Positions 8,300 to 17,892 of a stretch of 64,000 nt of DNA are shown here, in pieces. The notes beneath the pieces were generated by a model, which was given only the letters and a program-made list of their open reading frames with translations, searched no databases and had not been told where the DNA came from. How positions within the stretch are numbered: position 1 is the stretch's first letter; each line of letters opens with the position of its first letter. Source of the stretch: Parasphingopyxis lamellibrachiae (GTDB lineage: Bacteria; Pseudomonadota; Alphaproteobacteria; Sphingomonadales; Sphingomonadaceae); the NCBI RefSeq assembly GCF_003385775.1, contig NZ_QRDP01000004.1:2444957-2508956 (forward strand). The letters are read 5' to 3'. Position numbers and translations under genes: made by a program.

Positions 8300-11019
8300 T
8301 TACTCTCCATGACACGTGATTTTGCAACCTGTTGCCCGATTTCGGCGACAGAAGAAAGACGTGCCGATACACGGGCTACCGCCTCATCGAGAGGAACGCG
8401 CGACACGGCTGTACCTTCCGGAAAAGCCGTCAGCAGGCGCGAAGGCGTGGCGGCGGACAAAAGAACGAACATGCCGGTATCATCCTTGCGGCGGATCAGG
8501 CGACCAAAGGCCTGGGCCAATCGTGCGCGCACGACCCTGTCGACATAGGCATTGCCGCCATTGGCCAGTTTTCGTGCGGCATGGAGCACCGTCGGGCGTG
8601 GCCAGGGAACGGTTTCCAGCACAACAAGGCGCAGCGAGTCTCCCGGCACATCGACGCCGTCTCTGAGAGCGTCCGTACCCAGCAGGGATGCATGTGCGTC
8701 GTCGCGGAAAATATCGATCAGCGTACCCGTGTCGATCGGATCAACGTGCTGGCTGTACAGGGGAAGGCCGTTGCGCGCGAGGCGGTCGGCGATCCGCGCA
8801 TGGACGGCCTTTAGCCGCGCAATCGCCGTAAACAGGCCCAGCGTCCCGCCATTGGCGGCTTCCGTCAGCCGGGCATAGGCACCCGCCAGCGCAGGCAGGT
8901 CGCCCTTTTTCAGATCGTTGACGATCAGCACTTCGCTGTTGTTCTCATAGTCGAACGGGCTTGCGGCCTCGAAGCGCCTAGGCGCAAAGTCGAGATGCTG
9001 CGCTCCTGCACGCGCTTCGGCGGAAGCCCAGCCTTCACCGCCTTTCAGGGTTGCCGACGTGACGATCAGGCCGTGCGCTGGCTTGATGACGGTTTCGGCA
9101 AGCGGCTTGGTCGGGTCCAGCCAGTGGCGATGCAGGCCGATATCATATTCGCGCCCGTCAAAACGGTCGATAGCCAGCCAGTCGACGAAGTCGAGGTCTG
9201 CAGGACCGCCCAGCCGTGCAAGGAGCGAAATCCAGGCGGCGAGCATCTGGCCGCGTGTCATCAGGCCCATCATCGCCCCTTCGATCCGTGCGCGCGCCTG
9301 CGTGTCCAGCCAGTCGGGCGCATCTTCGAGCACGGCTTCCAGCCGCTGGCGAAGAACGGTCAGCGGCCGGTGCAGCGCTTCCAGCGCCTCCGCGGCCACT
9401 CCTACGGCGGCGATCAGCGCGCCGTCCAATTCGGCCGCTTCCGTCTCGAGCCCATAGCCTGCATCCTGTGCACTGGCCCGGGCGAAGACCGTGCCGCGCA
9501 CGGCGGCGAGAAGTTTTTCGATAGGGCCCAGCGGCATGCCCTCGGCGACCCGGCCGAGCCAGCCATCGCCCGGCAACGCGGATGCCGCTGCGCTGGCTGC
9601 CTCGATCGCTTCGCCGCCCGCCTCGTCATAGGAGGCGACATCCATGAGCCGGGCGGAAAGCCCCCGCCGCCGCCCGCGATGCTTGCCCTCGGGGCCGATG
9701 ATCCAGCGCCGGAGTTCGATCGCTTCCTGCCCGGTCAGCGCGGCGGAGAATGTGGAATCGGCAGCATCGAACAGATGATGCCCCTCATCGAAGACAATGC
9801 GCGTCAACGCCGAACTGTCTTCCCGCCGCCGTTCGGCCATGATCATCACCAGCGCATGGTTCGCGATGACGAGGTCTGCGCCTTCGGCTGCACGGGCCGA
9901 GCGTTCGATGAAACATTTGCGATAGTGCGGGCAACCGGCATAGACGCATTCGCCGCGCCGGTCGGTGAGAGCGGTGGCGCCTGCACGGCGGAACAGGGTT
10001 GCCAGCCAGCCCGGCAGATCGCCGCCGACCATGTCGCCATCCTTGCTATAGGCGGCCCAGCGCGCGACGAGTTGGGCCAGCACCGCAGCCCGCCCGGCAA
10101 ACCCGCCCTGAAGCGCATCTTCCAGATTGAGCAGGCAGAGATAATTTTCGCGGCCCTTGCGAACCACGACTTTTTCGCGCCGCTCGGCCGGGTCGGGAAA
10201 CAGCTTCTCCGTTTCGCGGTCGAGCTGGCGTTGCAGGGCCTTGGTATAGGTTGAAAGCCAGACCGCGCCGTCGGCTTCCTCCGCCCAGAGCGATGCCGGC
10301 GCCAGATAGCCGAGCGTTTTGCCGATCCCGGTTCCGGCTTCCGCGATCAGCATGTTCGGCTGGCCTGTGGCCGCGCGCGGTTTGAAGGCGCGAGCGGCGG
10401 CACGGGCATAATCGCGCTGTCCCTCCCGTCGTTCGGCGTCGGTCCCGACCAGATTTTCGAGCCGGTCGATCGCGCGGTCTTCGTCCAGCGTCACCGTTCG
10501 CGGGGCAGGGCGGGGTGGCTGATCCTCCCATTCCGGAAGCCGGGAAAAGAGCCAGCGTTCGGCCTTGTCCGGCTTGGCGATCCGTTCCGCCACCGCCGCG
10601 GCCCATGGCCAGCGCAACCGGAACAGGCTTTGGGCAGCGCTCCAGGCACCCTCGCGCTCGCCCCATTCCTTCCACTGCAATGTATCGAGCAAATGTTGTG
10701 CCGCTTCGAGCAGCAGCATCGCCGCATCTTCGTCACTCTCGGGGACGGTCAGGCCAAGTGTCCGGGCGATACCGGCCGGAGTCGGTACGGTGAAACGCGC
10801 CGGGTGGACAAAGGCAAACAGCTCTAGAAGGTCGAGGCCGGAAAGTTCCGGATAGCCCAGCCGCTGACCGGTCATCGGCGCGTTCAACAGGATCATCGGT
10901 GTTTCGGCAGCGGCCGAGATGGCCTCGCCGCGCCCGCTTTCACGAATCTCGCCATCGGGCGAAGCTATCCAGATCCCGCCATGGGTGGCGTGAAGGGCGC
11001 TATAGGGGAGCGGATCCAT
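8296..11019 (-). CDS. DinG/XPD-type ATP-dependent DNA helicase
   Basis: A 907-residue superfamily 2 helicase. An N-terminal region of about 200 residues typical of alphaproteobacterial homologues (GQRLGYPELSGLDLLELFAF) precedes Walker A, EAGTGIGKT (Lys near 234). A cysteine cluster (YLCLLN, CVYAGCPHYRKC, about 340-365) probably holds the 4Fe-4S cluster of the DinG/XPD group. Walker B is FDEGHH near 410, and a C-terminal helicase domain ends in GRLIRRKDDTGMFVLL. The frame is open for 633 bases upstream of the chosen ATG, but that stretch overlaps the MocR gene and looks like a shadow. It probably unwinds DNA with 5'-3' polarity in repair (family knowledge). Confidence 0.9.
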   Translation of the reverse strand: MDPLPYSALHATHGGIWIASPDGEIRESGRGEAISAAAETPMILLNAPMTGQRLGYPELSGLDLLELFAFVHPARFTVPTPAGIARTLGLTVPESDEDAAMLLLEAAQHLLDTLQWKEWGEREGAWSAAQSLFRLRWPWAAAVAERIAKPDKAERWLFSRLPEWEDQPPRPAPRTVTLDEDRAIDRLENLVGTDAERREGQRDYARAAARAFKPRAATGQPNMLIAEAGTGIGKTLGYLAPASLWAEEADGAVWLSTYTKALQRQLDRETEKLFPDPAERREKVVVRKGRENYLCLLNLEDALQGGFAGRAAVLAQLVARWAAYSKDGDMVGGDLPGWLATLFRRAGATALTDRRGECVYAGCPHYRKCFIERSARAAEGADLVIANHALVMIMAERRREDSSALTRIVFDEGHHLFDAADSTFSAALTGQEAIELRRWIIGPEGKHRGRRRGLSARLMDVASYDEAGGEAIEAASAAASALPGDGWLGRVAEGMPLGPIEKLLAAVRGTVFARASAQDAGYGLETEAAELDGALIAAVGVAAEALEALHRPLTVLRQRLEAVLEDAPDWLDTQARARIEGAMMGLMTRGQMLAAWISLLARLGGPADLDFVDWLAIDRFDGREYDIGLHRHWLDPTKPLAETVIKPAHGLIVTSATLKGGEGWASAEARAGAQHLDFAPRRFEAASPFDYENNSEVLIVNDLKKGDLPALAGAYARLTEAANGGTLGLFTAIARLKAVHARIADRLARNGLPLYSQHVDPIDTGTLIDIFRDDAHASLLGTDALRDGVDVPGDSLRLVVLETVPWPRPTVLHAARKLANGGNAYVDRVVRARLAQAFGRLIRRKDDTGMFVLLSAATPSRLLTAFPEGTAVSRVPLDEAVARVSARLSSVAEIGQQVAKSRVMESK

Positions 11020-11081
11020 GTGCGTCTCATCGCGCACCGGGAACGAAAGGGCAACAAGGCTGCTGCCTGCCTCGACTTTTC

Positions 11082-12476
11082 CTACACGAGCGGGCTCGCG
11101 CGCCCCGCGCGATGATGCAGCATGGCGTCCAGCATGGTCAGGGCGCGTTCGAGCCGATCCCGGCCGAGACTGCCGCCAATAGAAAGGCGGATGGCCCGTT
11201 CGCCGATCCCCGGTTGGGCCCAAAAGGCTTCGCCCGACACGGCGGAAACTCCCAGGGGTTGCAAGGCATTCACCAGCTCGAAAGGCGATGTCCCTTCCTT
11301 CACCGGAATCCAGAGATGATAGCCTGCGCGCGCCGCCCGGTAGCTGCCCGGCGGAAGGATGCCGTCGACGATCTCCTGCCGGGCCAGGCACTCGGTTCGA
11401 ATCTCGTTCACCAGTTCCCTCCAGCTCCCGTCGAGCAGCCATTGCGTACATGCCGCCATGTTGAGCGGCGGCGGCATGATGGTCGTTTCGTGCGCATCGG
11501 CGGTCAGGAGCAGGGCTTCGCGAAGTGTGGGCGCGCGCAGATAGGCGATACGCAATGCCGGCGATATGATCTTGGACAGGCTGCTGACATGCCATGTCCG
11601 CTCGGGCGCAAGCTGGGCGAAAGAGGGAAGCCTGTCGGTTGCGAGGCTGCAATAGGGCGCATCCTCGATGATCGCGACATCGTGCTCGCGGGCAATAGCA
11701 ACGATCCGTTCGCGCCGGTCTTGGGGCAGGGTGGCGGTTGTCGGATTGTCATTTGTCGGCACGGTATAAAGGGCGCGAATGTCCGAAGTCGTGCAGGCCC
11801 GGCTGAAAGATTCCGGGTCGATGCCATGTTCGTCTGCTGCAAGGGGGGCGATTTGCAGTTTTCGCCGCCTGCATATGGAGAGCCAGCCGGGATAGACGGA
11901 CGGTCCGCAACAAACAGTCTCTCCCTCTTCCAGGAGCGAATTGGCGATGGCGTGGAGGCCGGTTTGCGCGCCGCTGACGACTAGGACTGTGTCTTCGGAT
12001 GCTTCCATGCCCTGCTCCGAGAGCCATCCAGCTCCGGCCTGGCGGTCGGCCGGTGCTCCGCCGCTGGGTTGATACTGCAGCCGGTTGGCCGCGGCGTCGC
12101 CCTGCAATATGCTCTGGATGGCGGCTGAATAGCGATCGGCCAGGGAGCTGTTCGCCGGAATTGGCGGCAGGTTCATCCCGGTGTCAAAGGGCGCAATTTC
12201 GGCGAGGATCTTTGGGTTTGTACCATCCCGGACAAAGCTGCCGCGCCGGCCCGCTGCATCGATCAGGCCCAGTCTGCGCGCCTCGGAATAAGCGCGTGTG
12301 ACCGTGCCCAGGTCAACGCCAAGCGTTTCGGCAAGGTCCCGCTGTGGAGGCAGTCGGTCTCCCGGGCGCAGCCGTCCGCTCTCTATGTCATGGGCCAGTG
12401 CGCCGCTTATCGAAAGATATATCGGCCCGTCATGTGTGGCGATCTCGGGGACCCATTTTTGTCCGGCTGATTGCAT
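11082..12476 (-). CDS. MocR-type transcriptional regulator (GntR wHTH plus aminotransferase-like domain)
   Basis: A 464-residue protein. The N-terminal GntR winged helix (PIYLSISGALAHDIESGRL, then RLPPQRDLAETLGVDLGTV) is joined to a fold-type I aminotransferase domain with the PLP-lysine motif SSLSKIISPALRIAYLR. MocR proteins use PLP or amino-metabolites to control a nearby, often divergent, gene. The divergent neighbour is the DUF983 gene at 12557, and a perfect palindrome (12481-12496) lies just upstream of this start. I chose the ATG at 12476; the frame opens 22 codons earlier, across the palindrome, including an ATG inside it. The ligand is unknown. Confidence 0.9.
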   Translation of the reverse strand: MQSAGQKWVPEIATHDGPIYLSISGALAHDIESGRLRPGDRLPPQRDLAETLGVDLGTVTRAYSEARRLGLIDAAGRRGSFVRDGTNPKILAEIAPFDTGMNLPPIPANSSLADRYSAAIQSILQGDAAANRLQYQPSGGAPADRQAGAGWLSEQGMEASEDTVLVVSGAQTGLHAIANSLLEEGETVCCGPSVYPGWLSICRRRKLQIAPLAADEHGIDPESFSRACTTSDIRALYTVPTNDNPTTATLPQDRRERIVAIAREHDVAIIEDAPYCSLATDRLPSFAQLAPERTWHVSSLSKIISPALRIAYLRAPTLREALLLTADAHETTIMPPPLNMAACTQWLLDGSWRELVNEIRTECLARQEIVDGILPPGSYRAARAGYHLWIPVKEGTSPFELVNALQPLGVSAVSGEAFWAQPGIGERAIRLSIGGSLGRDRLERALTMLDAMLHHRAGRASPLV

Positions 12477-12480
12477 TGAC

Positions 12481-12496
12481 TTTGTATGCATACAAA
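12481..12496. promoter_or_regulatory. Perfect 16-bp palindrome, probable operator of the MocR regulator
   Basis: TTTGTATGCATACAAA is its own reverse complement. It begins 4 bases upstream of the MocR ATG and about 60 bases upstream of the DUF983 ATG, in the shared divergent region. GntR-family operators usually have GT...AC half-sites, which TGTATGCATACA fits. A TTGACT hexamer (12476-12481) touching its edge could be a -35 box toward DUF983. Binding is inferred. Confidence 0.6.
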
Positions 12497-12556
12497 ACCC
12501 ATATGAAGCAAGGCTGCGAATCGCAGCGCGATGCTTGAACAAATGCGAGGTGCGTT

Positions 12557-12985
12557 ATGTCCGACGCGAAATTCGATCCGGATGACAAATTGCACTGGAT
12601 TTTCCACTGCGGCTGGAAGAATCGCTGCCCGCATTGCGGCGAAGGCAAGATGTTTTACCGGTGGCTGAAACTGATCGACACATGTCCTGCGTGCGGGCTC
12701 AACTATAATTTTGCTGCTCCGGATGACGGGCCAGCATTCTTCTCCCTGTGCATCGTCGCCTTTCCGCTCATCTTCTTCGTGGTCTGGATCCAGATAGCGT
12801 TCAATCCGCCGGTCTGGGTGCATTTTCTCACTTCCGTCCCGTTCATGGTGATCGGGTGTATCGTGCCGCTGCAGCTCATAAAGGGGTGGCTGGTGGCCTC
12901 GCAGTATGTGAACAAGGCTCAGGAAGCCGGCACCGCCAAGATCTGGGGGGATTTGCATGCCAAGGCGGAGAATGAGGAGAGTTAG
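12557..12985 (+). CDS. DUF983 membrane protein, copy 1
   Basis: A 142-residue protein. An N-terminal zinc-ribbon-like segment has two CxxC pairs (CPHCGEGKMF and CPACGLNYN), and two membrane helices follow (LCIVAFPLIFFVVWIQIAF and VPFMVIGCIVPLQLIKGW). The DUF983 family has no firm function but is often found with cytochrome oxidase genes; a second copy (49977-50366) is in the cox operon of this window. This copy is divergent from a MocR regulator, so it may be controlled separately. The pair differs mainly in the longer C-terminal tail here. Confidence 0.88.
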   Translation: MSDAKFDPDDKLHWIFHCGWKNRCPHCGEGKMFYRWLKLIDTCPACGLNYNFAAPDDGPAFFSLCIVAFPLIFFVVWIQIAFNPPVWVHFLTSVPFMVIGCIVPLQLIKGWLVASQYVNKAQEAGTAKIWGDLHAKAENEES

Positions 12986-13095
12986 GTCGCGAAACCCGCG
13001 CGCATCGTGCGGCAATTTCTACCCGCCCGCTTCCTGATTATTCTGGCGCCTGTGGGGAGTTCCCCCTACCTGCTCTTTCCGCTAAAGCCCCGGCG

Positions 13096-14697
13096 ATGAA
13101 CGACAGCTCCATATCTTCTGCCCTGCGCGACGCAGCCCTCAACTCCAAGGCCTGGCCCTATGAGGAGGCGCGCAAGCTGTTGAAACGCTATCCCGACGGC
13201 AAGCCGGACGGATCGCCGATACTCTTCGAAACCGGCTATGGGCCCAGCGGCTTACCCCATCTTGGTACATTTCAGGAAGTTGCACGCACCGAAATGGTTC
13301 GTCACGCCTTTGCTGAGCTGAGCGACACACCGACCAAACTCATCGCCTTTTCCGACGATATGGACGGCATGCGCAAGGTCGCCGAGAATCTTCCCAACCG
13401 CGACATGCTGGCCGAACATCTGGACGAGCCCCTTTGCCGCGTACCCAATCCCTTCGATACCGGACATGAGAGTTTTGCCGCGCACAACAACGCGATCCTG
13501 TGCGAATTTCTCGATCGTTTCGGTTTCGACTACGAGTTCATGGCTTCTTCGGAGTGCTATCATTCTGGGCGGTTCGACGATTCGCTTCGTCTCGTTCTTG
13601 CGCGCTATGGCAAGATCATGGATGTCATGCTGCCGACTCTCGGCGAGGAACGGCGCGCCACCTATTCGCCCGTGCTGCCGATTTCGCCGGTGAGCGGCAA
13701 GGTGTTGCAGGTGCCGGTCGAGGTTGTCGATCCGGCGGACGGGCTTGTGCGGTTCGTCGATCCGGCGACCGACGAGGCCATCGAGCATTGCATTCTGGGC
13801 GGTCAGGCCAAGCTCCAGTGGAAAGTCGATTGGGCGCTCCGCTGGACGGCGCTTGGCGTTGATTATGAGATGGCCGGCAAGGACCTGATCGATTCGGTAA
13901 CGCAGAGTTCGAAGATCACGCGCGTCCTGGGTGCAAAACCGCCAGAGGGGTTCAATTACGAACTTTTCCTCGACGAAAGTGGCCAGAAGATTTCAAAGAC
14001 CAGGGGCAATGGCGTGACTATCGATGAATGGCTCACCTATGCGCCCGAGGAGTCGTTGAGCTTCTACATTTATCGCGATCCGAAAAAGGCAAAACAGCTA
14101 AGCTTCGGAGTGATCCCCAAGGCAGTGGACGAGTATCATCGCTTCCTCGGCGCCTATCCGGAGCAGCCGATCGAGCAGCGGCTGCCGAACCCCGTGCATC
14201 ATGTCCATGCCGGCACTCCGCCTGCGCCGCATATGCCGATCAGCTTTGCGCTGCTCCTCAACCTGGTTGGCGTGGCGAGCACCGACGACAAGGATCTGAT
14301 CTGGGGTTTTGTCCGGCGTTACGCGCCGGAAGCCAGCCCGGAAAGCCATCCCGAGCTCGATGCGCTGATCGGCCATGCCCTTGCCTATTTCCGCGATTTC
14401 GTAGCCGATACGCTCGAACGGCGCGCGCCTGATGAGCGCGAAGCGGCCGCGTTGCGCGACCTGGACCAGGCGCTGGCGGCAATGTCGGGTGATGCCGATG
14501 CGGAGACGATCCAGAATGCCGTGTTCGAGATAGGTAAACGGCACGAATTCGAGCCGCTGCGCGATTGGTTCAAGGCCCTGTACGAAACACTTTTAGGTAC
14601 AAGCCAGGGGCCGCGCATGGGCAGCTTCGCTGCGCTCTATGGAATCGACAATGTGCGTAAACTGATTGCCGGGGCATTGGCGGCGGCTGCGGACTAA
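13096..14697 (+). CDS. lysK: Lysine--tRNA ligase, class I
   Basis: A 533-residue class I lysyl-tRNA synthetase, the archaeal/alphaproteobacterial type unrelated to the usual class II enzyme. It charges tRNA-Lys with lysine. The nucleotide-binding signatures are a HIGH-like HLGT (His55, in GPSGLPHLGTF) and a KMSKS-like KISKT (298-302, in SGQKISKTRGNG). A helical anticodon-binding C-terminus follows. The length is normal. The gene stands alone between the DUF983 gene and the convergent merR-ihfA-fabH-plsX-rpmF group. Confidence 0.96.
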   Translation: MNDSSISSALRDAALNSKAWPYEEARKLLKRYPDGKPDGSPILFETGYGPSGLPHLGTFQEVARTEMVRHAFAELSDTPTKLIAFSDDMDGMRKVAENLPNRDMLAEHLDEPLCRVPNPFDTGHESFAAHNNAILCEFLDRFGFDYEFMASSECYHSGRFDDSLRLVLARYGKIMDVMLPTLGEERRATYSPVLPISPVSGKVLQVPVEVVDPADGLVRFVDPATDEAIEHCILGGQAKLQWKVDWALRWTALGVDYEMAGKDLIDSVTQSSKITRVLGAKPPEGFNYELFLDESGQKISKTRGNGVTIDEWLTYAPEESLSFYIYRDPKKAKQLSFGVIPKAVDEYHRFLGAYPEQPIEQRLPNPVHHVHAGTPPAPHMPISFALLLNLVGVASTDDKDLIWGFVRRYAPEASPESHPELDALIGHALAYFRDFVADTLERRAPDEREAAALRDLDQALAAMSGDADAETIQNAVFEIGKRHEFEPLRDWFKALYETLLGTSQGPRMGSFAALYGIDNVRKLIAGALAAAAD

Positions 14698-14736
14698 GTC
14701 TCGCTTGTCAGCCCGCATACGCGGGAAGGGCAGGGC

Positions 14737-15093
14737 CTATTCGGCAAGCGCGTCGGCGAGATTGCTTCTGAGCGTTTTCAGTTCGGCGAGCAGGTCGGGC
14801 GGAAGGCGAACAGCGCCGGTTTCCGGTTTTGCCGGCGCGGATCCGCGTTCTTCGGTCTTGCCCGCCAGCACTTTCTGCACTCCGCGGATCGTATAGCCGT
14901 CCTCGTTGAGCAATCGGTTTATGCGTTCGACGAGCGCCACATCTTCGGGCCGGTAATAGCGGCGATTTCCCGCCCGCGTCAGCGGTTGAAGTTGCGGGAA
15001 ACGGGTTTCCCAATAGCGCAGGATATGTTGCGCAACGCCAAGCTGGCCGGAAAGCTCTCCGATAGTGCGAAAGGCGTCTGCGTCCTTTGCCAT
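14737..15093 (-). CDS. MerR-family transcriptional regulator
   Basis: A 118-residue protein with an N-terminal MerR winged helix: TIGELSGQLGVAQHILRYWE, RRYYRPEDV and INRLLNEDGYTIRGVQKVL. A short Ala/Pro-rich linker and a C-terminal helix follow. No effector cysteines are seen. It is the last gene of the conserved rpmF-plsX-fabH-ihfA-merR order; the target is unknown in the family. The ATG at 15093 was chosen because the frame upstream overlaps ihfA. The gap from ihfA is only 11 bases, so they are co-transcribed. Confidence 0.92.
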   Translation of the reverse strand: MAKDADAFRTIGELSGQLGVAQHILRYWETRFPQLQPLTRAGNRRYYRPEDVALVERINRLLNEDGYTIRGVQKVLAGKTEERGSAPAKPETGAVRLPPDLLAELKTLRSNLADALAE

Positions 15094-15104
15094 CAGATCC
15101 GAAT

Positions 15105-15404
15105 TCAGCTTCCCTGGGCGATTGTTTCGCGCATCGACTGGCTGGCCCGGAATGTCAGTACGCGGCGCGGTGCGATCGGCACTTCGACACCGGTCTTCGG
15201 ATTGCGGCCAATGCGCTCGCCTTTGTCGCGGAGGATGAAACTTCCAAATCCGGAAATTTTGACATTCTCCCCATCGGCCAGCGAATCGCACATATGCCCG
15301 AGTACCGATTCTACCAGCTGAGCCGAATCGGCGCGCGAGAGTCCCAGCGATTCATGGACGGAATCTGCCAAATCTGCCCGGGTCAAAGTCCCTGCGTCGC
15401 TCAT
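15105..15404 (-). CDS. ihfA: Integration host factor subunit alpha
   Basis: A 99-residue HU/IHF-family DNA-bending protein. [19 protein letters not shown] forms the N-terminal helices; [23 protein letters not shown] is the beta-arm base with the GRNP-type tip that intercalates DNA. With IHF-beta it would shape promoters and recombination sites. The ATG at 15404 is preceded at a good distance by GGGGG; an ATG two codons earlier abuts that box and is less likely. It sits between fabH and merR. Confidence 0.95.
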   Translation of the reverse strand: MSDAGTLTRADLADSVHESLGLSRADSAQLVESVLGHMCDSLADGENVKISGFGSFILRDKGERIGRNPKTGVEVPIAPRRVLTFRASQSMRETIAQGS

Positions 15405-15490
15405 CAACATCCCCCTTATCGTTCTTTTCCTGTGACAATCCTTAACTGAGCACGGACAAAGGAGCAAATCCCGCAGCGCCGGGCCCTGTA

Positions 15491-16450
15491 TCAATACCGG
15501 ACGATGGAGGCGCCCCAGGTGAAGCCGCCGCCCATGGCCTCCAGCGCCAGTACGTCGCCGCGCTTGATCCGTCCGTCGCGTATCGCCGTATCGAGCGCCA
15601 GGGGAACCGAGGCCGCCGACGTATTGGCATGCTGGTCGACCGTAATGACGATCTTTTCCGGCGACAGGCCGAGTTTCTTGGCTGTGGCATCAAGGATGCG
15701 GCGATTGGCCTGATGCGGGACGACCCAGTCGACCGCCGAGGCGTCGAGACCGGCCGCGTCCAGGGTTTCGTTCAGCACATTGGCGAGATTGACCACCGCG
15801 TGGCGGAAAACTTCTCGACCCTTCATGCGCAGTTTGCCCACTGTGCCGGTCGTCGAAGGGCCGCCATCGACGTAAAGCAGCTGATTGTGTCGCCCATCGG
15901 CGTGGAGTTTCGATGCAAGTATGCCCCGGTCGCCCTCTTCGGCTCCGAGTATCACGGCGCCCGCGCCGTCCCCGAACAGAACGCAGGTCCCGCGGTCCTC
16001 CCAGTCGAGAATTCGGCTGAAGGTTTCCGAGCCGATTACGAGCGCTTTCGATGCGGAGCCGCCACGGATCATATTGTCGGCAACGGTGAGCGCATAGAGA
16101 AAACCGGAACATACGGCCTGCACATCGAAGGCAACGCAATCATCGATTCCGAGACTGGTTTGAATGATTGTGGCTGTGGCCGGGAAAGTCTGGTTCGGCG
16201 TGGAGGTTGCAAGAACGATCAAATCGAGATCGCCGGCCTCCATTCCGGCGTCGTCGAGCGCCCTTTGCGCCGCGAGTGTGCCAAGGCTGGCCGTCGTTTC
16301 GCTGTCGTCGGCGATATGGCGGAAGCGAATGCCGGTACGTTCGACGATCCACTCATCCGATGTGTCTACCGTTTCCGTCAATTCCTCGTTGCTGACGCGC
16401 CTCTCAGGAAGGGCTGAACCGGTGCCCAGAATTGCCGATTTCAAAGTCAT
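15491..16450 (-). CDS. fabH: Beta-ketoacyl-ACP synthase III (KAS III)
   Basis: A 319-residue condensing enzyme that joins acetyl-CoA to malonyl-ACP to start fatty-acid synthesis. The catalytic triad is intact: Cys114 in AVCSGF, His246 in PHQAN and Asn276 in HANTSA. The C-terminal [13 protein letters not shown] is a family end. It overlaps plsX by 4 bases (ATGA), so translation is coupled. Confidence 0.97.
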   Translation of the reverse strand: MTLKSAILGTGSALPERRVSNEELTETVDTSDEWIVERTGIRFRHIADDSETTASLGTLAAQRALDDAGMEAGDLDLIVLATSTPNQTFPATATIIQTSLGIDDCVAFDVQAVCSGFLYALTVADNMIRGGSASKALVIGSETFSRILDWEDRGTCVLFGDGAGAVILGAEEGDRGILASKLHADGRHNQLLYVDGGPSTTGTVGKLRMKGREVFRHAVVNLANVLNETLDAAGLDASAVDWVVPHQANRRILDATAKKLGLSPEKIVITVDQHANTSAASVPLALDTAIRDGRIKRGDVLALEAMGGGFTWGASIVRY

Positions 16451-17493
16451 TCAGCTGCGTCCTCGATTGCTTTGTTGGGAAAATTTTCGAGGTCGTTCGA
16501 TATTTTCCGGATGATATCGGCTTTCGCCATCTTTGCAGCAACCCCGATCGCGTTGCGCACGCCGTTTGAATCGGCACCGCCATGGCTTTTCACTACAAGG
16601 CCGTTCAGCCCCAGGAAGACGCCGCCATTATGGTTGTTGGGGTCGAGCGTCCGTTTCAGAAGGTTCGCCGCTGGGCGCGACAGCAGGAAGCCGAATTTGG
16701 AACGGAGCGAGCTCGTAAAGGCATTGCGGATCAGGTCCGCCACGAACCGTGCGGTACCTTCGATCGTCTTCAGGGCGATATTGCCCGAAAAACCGTCCGT
16801 AACGATCACATCGACATGACCGCGCGAGAGACGGTCGCCTTCGATAAAGCCGGTAAATTCGAGCGGCAGCGCATCGGCGGCGCGCAGCCGGGCTGCTGCG
16901 TCCTGCAGGATGCCCGTGCCTTTCAGTTCTTCGGTCCCGATATTGAGCAAGGCTGTGCGCGGTCGCGGGATATCGAGGACGGTGCGGGCATAGGCGGCGC
17001 CCATGACGGCAAACTGGACGAGGTTTTCAGCATCGCATTCGGCGTTGGCGCCCAGATCGAGCATTACGACATCGGTTTTGCCGAGTGTCGGCAGGAGTGC
17101 GGAAATAGCCGGCCGCTCAATGCCCTCCATGGTGCGCAGGGCTACCTTGGCGATGGCCATCAGCGCGCCTGTATTGCCGGCCGAAAGCACCGCTTCGGCT
17201 TCGCCTGCCTTCACGGCGGCGATGGCCATGCCCATGGACGAATCCTTGGAGCGCCTGAGCGCCTGGCTGGGCTTGTCCTCGCCAGAGATTACGCTGTCGG
17301 TATGAACCAGCTCGACATTGTCGGCCAGTGTCTTGTGCTTGGCGATTTCGTTCCGGATCACGGCTTCATCGCCGAAAAAGACGAAACGGAGATCTGGGAA
17401 ATCGGCGCGTGCAGCAGCCGCGCCTCCCACCATCACTTCCGGACCCACATCGCCGCCCATCGCATCGATGGCGATCCGCGGCGCTTGTGTCAT
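16447..17493 (-). CDS. plsX: Phosphate acyltransferase PlsX
   Basis: A 348-residue PlsX, which makes acyl-phosphate from acyl-ACP for the PlsY route of phospholipid synthesis. Signatures: [16 protein letters not shown] at the N-terminus, [11 protein letters not shown] and [16 protein letters not shown]. The length is normal. It lies 21 bases after rpmF and overlaps fabH at its end. Confidence 0.97.
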   Translation of the reverse strand: MTQAPRIAIDAMGGDVGPEVMVGGAAAARADFPDLRFVFFGDEAVIRNEIAKHKTLADNVELVHTDSVISGEDKPSQALRRSKDSSMGMAIAAVKAGEAEAVLSAGNTGALMAIAKVALRTMEGIERPAISALLPTLGKTDVVMLDLGANAECDAENLVQFAVMGAAYARTVLDIPRPRTALLNIGTEELKGTGILQDAAARLRAADALPLEFTGFIEGDRLSRGHVDVIVTDGFSGNIALKTIEGTARFVADLIRNAFTSSLRSKFGFLLSRPAANLLKRTLDPNNHNGGVFLGLNGLVVKSHGGADSNGVRNAIGVAAKMAKADIIRKISNDLENFPNKAIEDAAE

Positions 17494-17514
17494 CCGGTTA
17501 CCTCCGGTTCCTGC

Positions 17515-17694
17515 TTAGGCGTCGACCGGAAGGATTTCGCGGCCATTATAATGGCCACATGCCTGACACATGTGATGGGGACGCTTCAATTCGCCGCAAT
17601 TTGGGCATTCGCCAAAGGCTTCAACCTTCAGCGCATCATGCGCGCGGCGATTGCCACGGCGGGAGGGCGATACTTTTCTCTTCGGAACGGCCAT
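17515..17694 (-). CDS. rpmF: 50S ribosomal protein bL32
   Basis: Read directly from the sequence: 59 residues beginning [20 protein letters not shown] and ending [12 protein letters not shown], with the zinc-type CPNC and CQAC pairs. It has an AAGGTG ribosome site upstream and is the first gene of the rpmF-plsX-fabH-ihfA-merR series. Confidence 0.97.
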   Translation of the reverse strand: MAVPKRKVSPSRRGNRRAHDALKVEAFGECPNCGELKRPHHMCQACGHYNGREILPVDA

Positions 17695-17892
17695 GTCGGC
17701 ACCTTAATAGCTAGCAATTGCCAAAAACTGTCTCACCCACGGCATTACGAGCTTCTCCGGCGACCATCAAGGCTGCCGCATTCTCTCGATACCGATAAGC
17801 GGTGAAGACCGGCGCATATAGCGAATTCGCAGCGGCTTGCAACCTTTGTAAGTGCATGCGAGGTCAGGCCCCGAACGAAAAAAGGGGGCATC

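Noticed and set aside
8995-10254. A 419-codon plus-strand open frame
   Set aside because: Antisense to the DinG-type helicase, which has all helicase motifs. The shadow has no recognisable domain.
11020-11652. A 633-base upstream extension of the helicase frame
   Set aside because: It overlaps the MocR gene on the same strand in another frame, has low-complexity Arg/Pro/Gly content and no family likeness. The helicase homology begins after the ATG at 11019.
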